Shown here: piece by piece, positions 53,261 to 64,000 of the stretch | How the letters are laid out: the number at the start of each line of letters is the position of its first letter | How positions within the stretch are numbered: the first letter of the stretch is position 1 | NCBI GenBank assembly: GCA_013398175.1 | Contig: VZRZ01004912.1 | Location: 68,463 to 132,462, forward strand | DNA from: Climacteris rufus | Lineage: Eukaryota > Chordata > Aves > Passeriformes > Climacteridae | Length of the DNA: 64,000 nt | Direction of reading: 5' to 3' | Program-made: the position numbers and the translations under genes | The notes under the pieces: model-generated | Database searches by the model: none | Told to the model about the DNA's origin: nothing | What the model saw: only the letters and a program-made list of their open reading frames with translations

Positions 53261-53384
53261 CACTGTAAAATAGCTAGTTTTCTCTGTTAGACAGTTTCAA
53301 AGATAATTTTTACAACAACATAGCTATGTTTACAAAAATCGTCCTTGAAACTGTCTAACAGTGAAAACTAGCTATTTTACAGTG
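53261..53384. repeat. Foldback (palindromic) element, MITE-like
   Basis: The left arm 53261-53300 and the reverse complement of the right arm 53345-53384 agree at 39 of 40 positions. Between them the sequence keeps folding with more mismatches onto a perfect 14-nt palindrome, AACATAGCTATGTT, at 53317-53330, so there is essentially no loop. Outside the arms, 'gtacattgttg' on the left and 'caacagtac' on the right are again roughly inverted, offset by about 8 nt. No open reading frame is present. It could be a non-autonomous DNA transposon, or a locus where palindrome processing has kept the arms identical. I do not recognise the family. Confidence 0.8.
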
Positions 53385-55264
53385 CAACAGTACATTTTAG
53401 CATATTCCTACTTATTTTCTATCCTGAACACTTATTAACACATTCATGCTACAAATTATGTTTGCCATTTCTCTAGAAAATACGTTGATCTGTTTTAACC
53501 ATGATTGTGACACCAGTATGTTTATTCACTCAGTAGGCATCTACAATTAAAGAAGGATAATTAAGGTGCTTGGACTGAAGAACTGTAATCCTTTTACATT
53601 TTGATTCAAAACTTGGAAAACCTGTTTGACAGACTGAATATGGATAACCTGTATTCCATTTACCTATGCACTTAATGCTCTGAATTGACAGTGAAGTTGT
53701 GAACAGCCATGAAATAACACATTGTCATTACCAAAATCTATTCTTGAAAGAAGTAAATATGCTCATCTGCATAGCATCTTTGCAGGAGAAAATCAGCAAA
53801 AGCTATCAGTTCTACAAAAACAAACAGAGAGGAATTTTAATTTTCTTTGGTTTCCCCAGGGTAAAAATAGACCAATCAAATCAGATCAGCAAGAAAATTT
53901 AGGATTATAAAGCATCCTGAAATGAACATGGTAATTTTAAGGCATGTTTTCACAATTTTCTTAAGTTGGAAAACAGTTGCTCCTGCTTTCTACAGACAGT
54001 TCCAGTTCTTGACTATTAAGGCCTTTCCTGCCATATCCGAGATGTAATAGTTATAAATTTGTGAAAACTGTTGATAATAAAAAACTAAGAATTTACAAGT
54101 GTAACAGGTATGTCTTACTCTTAGGAAAATAGTTACATTTGGAGAAGATAAAATATTCATTCTTCTTCCATTCTGCTGCCCTGGGATGTGAAATAATTCA
54201 AACACATCAAGTAAATCGAATTAGCTTACAAGGTTTAGGTTGATTAGGATTCACACATAATCTTAAAGATAGCAGAACCTCTCCTATAAGAGTCAGTGAG
54301 TCAACAGTTGACTAAAGATATTATTCAAAGGCTAGACTGGTAACTTGATTACAAATGAGCGTCTCCTATCCATTAAAAAAGGTAAACTCCTTTACAACAT
54401 TTAATTTACAATAATCTTGTTTACTAATATTTTATGTTTGTAGCTTAATACTTGAGCTGCACATTGAATATCAAAGAGTGCCCGTTCATAGTAAGTGCTG
54501 GAGAAGTAAATGAACCTGCCCTTTACAGAACTGTCATGTAAGGGCTGCAGTTGTAGCTGCTGTGCCTTGCAATCCTGGGCCAACTCACAAAAGGCAACTC
54601 CTCTGGGATAGAGAGACTGAGGCAGGTACTACATTACCCTTCTGCTTCAGGAGACTGCTACCAACACTGACGTGCAAAGTGACTTTCTTGCCTGTCCTGT
54701 GGCAGCACTGTGTGACTGCAGGTTTCAGTTTAATCTCGGACCCAGCAGACTTTACTTTTTATCATTAGATCCTACGTGGAGACTTGAACAAGTTCACACA
54801 CAGTATCAGTGCATTATCTTCTTTGCCATTGCTCTTACAACACATCTAAGAGTGCTTAAACTTATCCATGACTTGCCACTCAAGAGAGGCATGATAATAG
54901 ATGAAGCTATTATTATGGAAAATCACTGCTGAATGGTACATATTTATACCTATCTCACCTTGCAGACACCTTTCACATATCCATGATTTAAATCTCAAAG
55001 GACTATTTTTGATGATTATTTAAAAGGCAAATGTGTGTTTTCAAATCCCTGTACTTTTAGAATGCTACACTGGAAGTGAGAACACATAAATTTTACTCTA
55101 GAGAAATTAAGATATCCCAAGACTACACAATGATTAACATAATTGAAAGATTTCAAATTACATAGAATTAAATAAAGAGTGTGTACTGTTACTAGTACCA
55201 TATAAATTGAGATAGAAAATAGATCTTCTAATGAGTTTTTCAAAATTACACATTTCCAAAGATT

Positions 55265-55282
55265 AAAAAAAAAAAAAAAAAA
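55265..55282. repeat. Poly-A tract
   Basis: This is an 18-nt run of A on the plus strand within the intron. No clear retrocopy or target-site duplication is visible beside it. Confidence 0.9.
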
Positions 55283-57075
55283 GGCTGACAGTAGATGATA
55301 TCCCTATTCTAACTAAAAGAGGCTATAATTAATTAGTGTCCCACATCCATTTGTGCTGCACTCTGACTCATGGTTAAGGTGCCCTCAGTAGGCTACACAA
55401 TGATATCACTACATCTGTGTGTGCCTCTGGCTTTGGGAGGAGACCATGGGAACGTATCTGCATTTTCAGAAGTAAGATTCAGTGAAAGAAGGAGGGTATC
55501 AGGAATCTATCAGAGATAAAATCTGAACACTGCAAACAGCTTCTAGTAGAATCATCTAACACCTGAATATTAGAAATGTAGAAGCAATTCTTGCAATACG
55601 TTACCCCACTGGATGACTATAATGTACTGCATAGGCAGCACAGAAATTATACAGAAAATAAAAATATTACAAGTATACCAGAGACAAGTCTTATGCATAC
55701 ATAGTCACAAATTATGTAATGACACAACTTGTAAACAGCCAATAAGACATGTTATTTGCTTAAGGCACCATGAACAGCCAAATATTACACATCAGAAACC
55801 ATTTAATTAGAAGACATATCTCCTGAGCTACTGTACAATTACAGCTGAGAACTATTTGTCTGTATGAGAAATAACAAGGAACTGTACTTTACATTAAGAT
55901 TTCCATTCTAAATAATCTATAAAATATTATTTTTCAATAATATTTTCTTGAACTTAAAAGAGCTGTTTCACTCATGATGCAGCTTTCCACCTTATGTCAT
56001 GAATGCAGTGAACATTTTCTCCCTTGGGAATTTAAAAATTATGCATGCAGATATAATACACCTATTAAAATGTCAGAAAAACAATAGCCTTCCCTTCCCA
56101 CCTTCATTCAATTACCTGTTCCATTTCAAAACTGTGAAAATGAAGGAAAGACAGCTTAGCTCATTGCCATGCCTCCTCCCACTGTCCCACACTCTGTCTT
56201 GGAAGGACTTCTACATTTACCATATAGCACCTGGTTTTCCCCTCAAAAAGATTGTTAATAAACTTCTGCAAAGGAAATCAAAATCTGAGCCCTCAGAGTC
56301 AAGCAGCATGAGATTAAAGTGAAAATGTTTCAATCAACTTCAGTCTTAAACAATGGAATTCCTTGGTTCATATCTTAATCTTTTCATGAAGCCCAACTTG
56401 AACTTGGTACAACAGAGAAAATCTTTTACCTTGAAAAAAAAAGGCTCTCCATAAAATGTGCAGAATCCATTTTATTACTCTGCATTAAAATTAACAAATT
56501 AAAAGTTTATTGCCCTATAGTCTAATACTTCAGTACCAAAACCAGTGTAGTTAGAACATACTGGAAAACATTTATTTCACTTTTCAGAACTGCCAAAACA
56601 TCTAGTATGTCAAAATAACTCCCTATAGTGCAATTTAAATCGTATCTGAATATAAATTTCTCTCTGTTAACCATAGTAGGAAACTCCAGCTTTCCAAAAA
56701 CACTCAGGGGAATTAGCCATGTAGCTGCTAATGAATTTCACAGGAAATTGTGGAAACGCTCTGCAAAGTTCCTGGACCTTTTTCAGATGCTTGTAAAATC
56801 CTTGTAAAAATCCTTATTGTAGCATCTCAGCATGAGACATCCTACCTGGTATTAAACCACTAAACAGATCATCTTCTGTCACCATCTTTCCAAACAATAG
56901 CATGGAACAGGAAAGCATATTGACTTTCAACCAGATAAATTGTATACATATGTTAATTACATATATCAGCTACACAGATTTCTCCCCTAGATAAATTGTA
57001 CAAACCCACAGAAAGCAGTTATGCTCAACCATGGGAAAACATAGCTGCAGGAAAGGGCACTATTTTCATACTTAC

Positions 57076-57264
57076 AAAGTCTTGTCGAATGTCATTGAAG
57101 TCCTTGCCGTACTTTTCCAAAGCCTCTTCAAATAAACTAGCTTCTGATGCTGACCACTCTTCCATTTCGTCTCTACACAAGACAGGCCCTCCCAGTGGCA
57201 CAAGAACACTGATGGCACTGCTCAGATCATAGTTGTGTTTATGCAGTGTATCCATTGCGTGAAA
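57076..57264 (-). CDS. MTA3: MTA3 exon B: ELM2 end and SANT start
   Basis: This 189-bp exon encodes exactly 63 codons, phase 0 at both ends. The product runs FHAMDTLHKHNYDLSS, then LVPLGGPVLCRDEMEEW, ending KDFNDIRQDF. It finishes the ELM2 domain and opens the SANT domain (EMEEWSASEASLFEEALEKYG), which with ELM2 forms the HDAC-binding, inositol-phosphate-dependent module of NuRD. The acceptor is CTGCTAG|TTT and the donor is TTT|GTAAGT. An open reading frame beginning at the internal ATG (57255) extends past the donor as VSMKIV, which is intron. The Met is not a translation start, because FHA upstream of it is coding. Confidence 0.98.
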
Positions 57265-60200
57265 CTAGCAGGGACAAGGAAGGATAGACATGTTTAAATA
57301 GACAGTAGTCCATTTCAGTTAATGCAAATTCAATGTATTATTCTCTATAAGCCAAGCAAGGAGCCTCAACTAATGTTAAATTTAGGATGTATCTTGATAT
57401 CATAGTTTTCAGCTGTGGAACATGAGGAAAATAAACGGTTTATTACTTAATTTGGGAAAGGACGCATTGATAAAATGTTTACCAAAAATGACATTAGTTT
57501 ATTAGTTCCTGCAAATTACTAGCAAACATTTCTAAAGAATCTTTAGTTGGTAGAAATTGGTTCCAAGAAACCCAATAAAGACAGTGGCACATATTGACTG
57601 AGGGACCATTTTCAATTAACAGAAGCTCTAAATAGTAACTAAACAGCTGCTCAGACATCTATGAGCTCAATACTCTCATCGCTGGTGAAGGAAGACATTT
57701 ATTGTTTTCATTATCATCATACTGAAAAAGCAGCAAGATTTTTGTCCCTTGCTAAACACTGTTATCAGAGACTGGTAAATAAGGTTTCTTTGTTTGATTC
57801 CCTTTCTGTTATAAAAGAGAAAATAGGAAAACAAACAAGTTAAAACAGTCTTCCCACTGTAGGTAACACTGAATGCTCACACTGCTAACCCACGATGGGG
57901 AATATGAAAAGTAAACAAATCCACCCATTGGGAAAATGAGCAACATCCAAGACTCAGTATCCCAAAAGACCTCATCCCCACAATCACAGCTCACTGTGCA
58001 GAAGGAGGTATTAATTATAAGTGCACTAATGTTTGTGACTGTGTACCAGTCTCCTTCCTGTGTGTCCCAGCAGTGCTGAGCTGTAAGTGAAGCATGCAAA
58101 CTCTCACACGGCCTCAAACCCAGCCACGAGAAAACCTTTCAGGGGAGGAACACTCCTGCATTATGTGTCAGTACAGCAATTCCAGCTGAGCTTCTGCATA
58201 CAAATGTACTGCAAATAATGGATTCTCCTTATCTTTTGCCATCTTCTATGAATGACTATTGTCTTTCTCCAGTGTTCACTATAAGTCTAAGTGCTACCAA
58301 GCATGAGATTCTGGAACTGTTTTGCCTGCAAGAAGCAAAGTCACTATTATCCGGCAATATGTCATTTTACTTATGGTTCAATCAAATTGATCAGCCCAGA
58401 GAAAAGCCATTGTTAAAATCAAGTATTCTAATATGGAAATATGTAACATAATAACTAAAATCCACCAGCTTCATATTAGAGAATTAACATGGGAATCACT
58501 GGTTTATTGCTTATCATTCAGCAATGAGGAAATCAGGTCTAGAGATTGAACTCATAGAGTATATGTGTTACCAAGGTTAAATCTTTTTTTTAAATTGTAG
58601 CCCTGGTGGAAAAGCGGTACACATAGGGCATTTTCCAAGCAGCTGCTGAATACAGGTCTATTCCTTGATACCAACTTTCTTAAAAATTATAAATAAGTGA
58701 ATAAATCTGAATCTTGCTCTTGCTTTATGTTCGTTTTTCATCTACAATAACATCTGACTCCATAAAGCTTTTTTTGATATTACTAAAGAAAAAATTCATA
58801 CTGAACTCTGCGGATAAGTGCTGCCTTTGTTGAGCTGCCCTGTGACAGAAGACTACTGACAAGTTCTCTAATAACAACTCTGCCTTCTACAGGTTTGTCG
58901 GCCCTCACCTGCACCCAATTCCCACACTGCACTGACCAAATTGTGTTAGCAAAAGCAAGAGAAGCCTGAAGGCATTACTACAGGCTGAGAGAAGTGTCCT
59001 GGAATATCTTGATTTGCTTTACCCAAACGGGCAGGAGGCTGTGAAATCTGGCCTCTCCCAGGTAGAAGCCTGAGGACACAGTAAGAACCACCCTTCCCTA
59101 AGAACTTTTGCCCAGAGCATGCTGTCCAGCACAGACAAGGGAGTCCATCAGAGGTAAAGTGTTAGCCAATAAGATAGAGGGAATTTCAAGGCCAAATATA
59201 AGCAGATAAAGGAAGAAACTTTCCACATAAAGATAATGAAAGAAAGGGCATGACAGGGCATGCTGCAAACAAGCTGGAACACACAGCTCCCAAACCAGTT
59301 TCAGACTGAACTGCCTCCAACAAAGCACTTTAACTGGAAACTGAGTATGGATTCTACAATTCAAAAATATTTTAAGCAGGTTTATCTTAGGAGCCACATA
59401 TGTGGAAGTCTAATAAAAAAATAATTAAAAAGATACCATTCAAAATGCAGAGGAAAAAACTGTTCATACTATTCATTTTCAAGAGACATCCAAAATCAGA
59501 TTCAGGTCCTTGATAAAGTAGCAAAAGCTCTTCTGAACAAGCCCACCACAAGGAGCAAGTGATTCCATTAACCTGCTTTGCTTTAAATGGCTCACATGGT
59601 CAGTATATTTACTATGCAATATTTAGGAATCTGAAACAGAAGGTCTTCCCTGTCTCTTTCTCTTCTTAGACATCAATTTTCATTATAAAATAAAACAAAA
59701 CACTGCCTTTGAGAAGGCCAGAAACGCAAGTTTTAATTGGTTATTTGTCTCACAAGTCTTTATCATTGTAAGAGAAACACATTTAATACCATTTAAGAAG
59801 GTAAACACACATTGTTTCATGTCTTCAGCAGGGTTTTCTAAAAGCATGGGGTTTCCTAGCTTGTCTCATTACCTTCCACGTGTTTTCAAAATAAAGGAGC
59901 CTGAAAGCAGCCTCTCACTTGTTATTCTTCTGCAAGAAATGTGTTCATCAACCCTGAATTTATTCATGTTTATAACGCAGGCTTTTTTTTTTTTTAAAAA
60001 TATCAGTCTGTATACAGTTATATCTGATTAAAACACCTAATTAGGAATACTGGAAAGTCACATGTGTGGTGTACAGAAATCCCATTAATAGCACCTCGGT
60101 TGCAAGGGTTATCTGCCTTCCATTAAGAAGATATATGGTATAATTTTCTTAGTGTTATGCACCTATATCCAAAGCAAAAATGAGATACACCACAAGTTCT

Positions 60201-60939
60201 GCAAATGTCTCTACTAACTTTAACTGCTGCTGAAAATATGCTCCCAATTAACATGGAAATGTCTGAAAAAGTAACTATTATAATGACAAATATGTCTTTT
60301 CTTAACTTCGAAGGTAGTATGTTGCCAAAAAGCAAGAGAGAAGGGTTTAAAAAAGCTGAGGGGGTAGGAAAATGAGAAGAGACAGACACAATAATTAAGC
60401 CTAGGGTGGCTCCTCTGATTCCTCATTATAAGATATGTCTTTCATTAAGTGTAATGGAACTTAATGGATCATTTGCAATGGAGAAACATTAACGTGGCAC
60501 TCAAACGCTAAAAGTATCCCTTTATTAGCAGCATTGCAGATGCACCTTCAAACCAGAAATCACCATAAGGATAATTCTACTCTATTAATCACTGAATACA
60601 GTATGTAAATAAAGACAGGGTATACAACACATGAAATTTATTAGAAATTCTTAATCCAACAAAATATTGCTAAAATGATTAAAGAACTATTTTGATGAAG
60701 AAAAAATATTTAATGTGAACAGAATTGTGTTTGTAAGGTCATGTCACCAATCACGAAACAGAAAACTCATTTTGAGTTTTACCGAGAATATTACATTTTG
60801 CTCCTGCCTTTACTATATTATCATAGTCCAGATTAAATCAGTTTCCTATTCAATAGCCTTTGAATACACACTAAAAGTAATAAATTAAGTATTTTTCTCA
60901 TCATACTAATGACTATATTTTACCTGGAATACAAAAGCT

Positions 60940-60960
60940 GCCCCACTGAATCAGTGGGGC
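60940..60960. repeat. 21-nt perfect hairpin
   Basis: GCCCCACTGA and its exact complement TCAGTGGGGC flank a single A. Immediately right of it, 'caccaattattca' occurs twice, once following the hairpin and once after 'cagtgcc'. This is a small local duplication at the tail end of the CR1 fragment. Confidence 0.8.
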
Positions 60961-61410
60961 ACCAATTATTCAATCAGTGCCCACCAATTATTCATCTATC
61001 AAGCACTCTGTCTCTTATAGTAGCACCAAGGAATGTTAAATAAAATATGCAGGTAAGTCTAATCACAGTCTGAGGTCAACTCCCATTTCATTGACCAGCA
61101 TCTACAAACTTTGAGAATTAGGATGTTTAGAAGGTACACCTTTCCCTATTCTCCTCAGTACTAATTTATGGCCTATGGTCCATAATTTTTCTAACACCTT
61201 TTTTTAACCTGCTGGTATTGCCTATTCCCACAAAATTTTGTGTAACTAATTCCAGGGGTTCTCTATTCACTTTATAAGGCACTGCCTTAATGATTTCAAA
61301 CTGATCTGGTCATTTTATCCAGTTTCCTCTAGTTCTAATACTCCAATATCTGGTAAATAGCAGATCTTTTTTAGCCTAAACGATTGTCTTCATGATTCTG
61401 TACAAAAAGA
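60940..61410 (-). mobile_element. Ancient CR1 LINE 3' end, decayed
   Basis: Read on the minus strand, the segment follows the known layout of old amniote CR1 3' ends. It has an 'agaatcatgaa' motif (from about 61404), then 'agaactagaggaaactgg' (about 61340-61323), an AAA-rich stretch, 'cccctggaattagttac' and 'agcaggttaaaaaaaggt'. Further on come 'agatgctgg..aatggga' and finally 'agagtgcttgatagatgaataattggt', which mirrors the terminal 'ggctagatggaccattggt' of these elements. It is heavily diverged, has no coding capacity and is inserted opposite to the direction of younger CR1 copies here. Limits are approximate. The identification is from memory of CR1 consensus wording. Confidence 0.65.
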
Positions 61411-62076
61411 CTTAAAATAATAAACAGCAATTGGTGTCTTTGGAAATCTAAGTCAAACCTGATTCTATGAAGCAGTAATATTTTTTGTTCTCACATAGTT
61501 TTCCTGACATGCTTTATTTACGGTAGCACACCTCATCTCAGCTAGTATGACTATACAGAAACAAACCTGTCATTGATATATTTTTCACCTTCTCTAAAAG
61601 ATGCTCACAGTAACAGCGAATACTTTAGCAAACTAAGGAAACATAGTAAGAATATGCTAATCAAAATGTTATTTAAAAACATGTTTACAAAGTCATATTG
61701 CTTATCCTTCAGAAAATTTGATGACATATACCTCCACTAAGTACAAAGTATTATCCACACAATTTTCAATCAGCTTTATTACAACAAATTAAATCACACT
61801 GGTGATCAACTACACTGAATGAATCCCTATACAAAGCGTATTATCCATTCTGCTGTAGGTGTCCACAGGTATGGATGATCCCCAACTAAATCCAAATGAT
61901 GTGTGAGGTGCTTACAAGGGCAGCACCAACAAGCTTACAGAAAACACAGAGGGTTTTCTAACTCACACATGCACACTTGCATCTGAGGACAACAGGCGGA
62001 GAATGGGGGCTCTGGAGCCACAGGCAGTACTGAATTCACAGATATAAAGTTGTAGGATGTTTAAGGAGCCACCTAC

Positions 62077-62176
62077 CAGTGTGATGTCTCGGGAAGCAGC
62101 AGCTGCACTCATGTGTAAACTGGGCTGCCTGACAGAACTACTGCAGTCCAAGGCTCGAGCAAACGTGCCAACCGCA
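62077..62176 (-). CDS. MTA3: MTA3 exon A: C-terminal ELM2 segment
   Basis: This 100-bp internal exon begins with the third base of a codon (Arg in other MTA proteins) and then encodes 33 residues from AVGTFARALDC to ASRDITL. This is the C-terminal part of the ELM2 domain, which wraps around HDAC1/2 in the NuRD core. The acceptor is a pyrimidine-rich tract ending TTGTAG (AG at 62178-62177) and the donor is CTG|GTAGGT (GT at 62076-62075). It ends in phase 0 and joins exon B, which opens with Phe-His-Ala-Met, giving the family's ITLFHAMDTL. The Leu-Val after ITL in a naive reading is intron. Confidence 0.97.
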
Positions 62177-64000
62177 CTACAACAGAGGAACAGGAGCAAC
62201 AGTAAATACACAGAAAGATGTAATCTCTCTTTTTATTATCAGGCTATGTCATATCTATAAAAGTGTCCTTTTAAAAATGGAAGTCACATACTGTTACTCC
62301 TAAGATTTCAGATCTTTGCTAATAAAGAACATCTTGATAAAGAAAAATGACTAAACACTGCAGCAGAAACTCTGACCTTCTGCCTCCAGAAGTAACAAAG
62401 TACATATAAGAACAGCAGCTCAGAAACAAAATGTGCTCAGAGAATTCTAATGTGCCAACCTCTTAATGTATCAATTTTTTTACTAATTATGAAGTCAAAG
62501 ATTCTACACAGTTCAGAGGTTAAAAGCGTGACTATTATTTCTAAAATTAAAAAGCTATATTAGTACTTAAAAAATTATAATTCAAATGAAAAAGGAGGTT
62601 CACCATGTTCCCATGAGCAAATTAAAAATATTTTATTCCCTTCAGTAGTACGTCTACTATTTCTACTAGTGAGCCAAAAAAGGCATATTAGCTTAGTCTA
62701 AGGTACCTCCAAAATCCTATTTTTGTCACAAGTTTTAAGCAGTAATGAAATACATAGATGTCTCAAGCTACTCTAATAAAAGCATTGTATTATTTAAATG
62801 AACACATTTTTCTCCAAATTTTACTTTTTTCCCGCTTTTGTTGCTGAATTGTACATGGTGTCTATTATACTTATCAGAGTGACTGTTCTAAACTGTAAAC
62901 CTTTCTTGGAAGTACATCTATATGTCATTCACATTGAAGGGAAAGATGCATAGAGAATTTGACTGGGCTCAGCATATCACACAGAAAATGAGCAAAGACA
63001 CAGTGACACAAAAGATTATCAACTAACAGATAAGAAGTTTCTCCAGTACCTGGAGTTGTATATGACTCTGGAAGTGCATTGTGTCACACTGATACCAGAA
63101 AAAACTATTTGTTGCAGTTATGACATAGCCTTTCTAAATTCAAAGACCTAATTATGTAGCATATGCAGTGCAATCCTCCAGTGCAGGGATTCAAGCCTCA
63201 CTCAGCAACCACATTTCACAAAACTTACAAGTGCAGTATTATACCAATGGTGAATGTCACTGACAGGTTAACACACATTACTGTGTCCTATAAATCTGAT
63301 ATTCAACAATAAAATAATGTGTATCAAGACTTAAACTCACTGAAGCGTATACCTGGTCATGGAGAAACTGATAATATTTGTGATTGCAATTTTATCTTGA
63401 ATCTCAAAAAATTTAATACTGAATGCATCCAGTACTTGATGCCAAAGTCTTACAAGACACAGTTAAGATTCAACAGCAATGATTCCCAGACTCCTGATAT
63501 GCACAGCTTAAATTTCTAAAGGCTGTGGAATACATAAGTGATATTCAAATATTGTTCCATGACCTTTGCTCCCTCTTTGCAGAGATGGCAAATATGTGAC
63601 AAGAACACACACACACATTCTATTTTTTTTCTTAAAGCTTGGCAGTACATAAAACAGTATTTGTCCACAAATCACTCCCAAGAATAAGGCTCTATTGTGA
63701 ACACATTTCCTGATAGTCAGTCAATCCCTTTCAACATGTTGACATTGATTATGGTTGTAGCTAAGCAGTCTTTCCCGTGATCCTTCTCTCCCTACTGTTC
63801 AAACCAGTGAATGTGGCAGGACTGCATTTCCTTTCTACTGCTACCTACTAACTTCTTATCTTCCATTGCATAATTAAAATTATTTTCTTTTGACCACATT
63901 TCTAAAATAAAACCAGAGTATGCTATGAACATTACAAAGAATGTTCTCACAGTTACTCTCCAGCAGATCAAACTTTTGAGGCTGACTTATTAGGTTGCCC
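62177..64000 (-). other. MTA3: Intron 5' of exon A (partial)
   Basis: This is noncoding sequence upstream of exon A in the gene direction. The preceding MTA3 exon should end in the ELM2 stretch before Ala-Val-Gly and supply the first two bases of an Arg codon. I looked for it on the minus strand and did not find it, so it is probably beyond 64000. The stretch holds only a short AC run near 63606-63619 and ordinary AT-rich sequence. Confidence 0.7.

Larger units (their letters stand above)
51733..57075 (-). other. MTA3: MTA3 intron B-C
   Basis: This 5.3-kb intron holds the foldback element at 53261-53384 and an 18-nt poly-A at 55265-55282. The rest is unremarkable AT-rich sequence with only short chance reading frames. 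Confidence 0.85.
57265..62076 (-). other. MTA3: MTA3 intron A-B
   Basis: This 4.8-kb intron contains an ancient CR1 LINE fragment on the minus strand at about 60940-61410. The remainder is AT-rich, with poly-T runs near 59984 and 58585. No other exon-like segment was recognised. Confidence 0.85.
27432..62176 (-). other. MTA3: MTA3 gene, 3' part (exon A to candidate last exon)
   Basis: This is the envelope of the minus-strand gene. MTA3 is a nuclear scaffold subunit of the NuRD complex: its ELM2-SANT region recruits and activates HDAC1/2 and its C-terminal half binds RBBP4/7. Nine exons were found by translating the minus strand and matching the MTA family, and all junction phases agree. MTA3 is preferred over MTA1 and MTA2 because of the wording of the tail (KPNVIRST, SILGKRNYSHHNGLD) and of exon B (DLSSAISVLVPLGG). 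The BAH domain, the N-terminal ELM2 part and the start codon are not in the window. The lower limit rests on a candidate terminal exon and is less certain than 28588. Confidence 0.95.

Noticed and set aside
57025..57255. Stand-alone 76-codon reading frame starting at an ATG
   Set aside because: Its first 60 residues are MTA3 exon B, but the ATG is internal to the exon and the last residues are intron read past the donor. It is not a separate small gene.
63986..64000. 'tattaggttgccc' at the window edge, reminiscent of a mariner-type terminal repeat
   Set aside because: Only about 13 bases are visible before the window ends, too few to support a transposon.

Overview
This is vertebrate nuclear DNA, AT-rich and intron-dominated. 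It is most likely from a bird or another sauropsid, because the recognisable interspersed repeats are CR1 LINE fragments, including one fairly intact avian-style CR1 3' end. No bacterial-type genes, operons, CRISPR arrays or tRNA/rRNA genes were seen. The assembly carries one ambiguous base, an n at 8741.

One gene can be assigned with high confidence: MTA3 (metastasis-associated protein 3, a subunit of the Mi-2/NuRD chromatin-remodelling and deacetylase complex), on the minus strand. Nine internal coding exons, labelled A to I here in transcription order, run from 62176 down to 28588. All have AG acceptors and GT donors, all eight internal junctions are phase-compatible, and together they give 1157 coding bases. 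They encode the C-terminal part of the ELM2 domain (A and start of B), the SANT domain (B, C), a linker (C, D, E), a GATA-type zinc finger split across an intron (E, F), the conserved basic segment corresponding to an RBBP4/7-binding region in MTA1 (G), and the MTA3-type C-terminal tail (H, I). The 5' part of the gene (BAH domain and N-terminal ELM2) lies beyond 64000. A candidate last coding exon with stop codon is at 27432-27478, followed by an AATAAA motif. This last exon is an inference.

Layout: 62177-64000 is intron upstream of exon A. 27479-62076 is the exon/intron body, with introns from about 0.5 kb (F-G) to 8.4 kb (G-H). 1-27431 is 3' flank with no gene I can name. It holds poly-A/T tracts, an AT-rich palindromic tract, a 38-bp tandem duplication, a 200-codon stop-free stretch on the plus strand, and a CR1 fragment just past the probable gene end. 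Introns hold a long decayed CR1 (about 36.06-37.20 kb), and an ancient CR1 lies at about 60.94-61.41 kb.

The least explained structure is a near-perfect foldback of about 124 bp at 53261-53384 with no significant loop. Two further loci, 12611-12678 and about 35207-35250, share its core. This suggests a dispersed, palindromic, MITE-like family that I cannot name.
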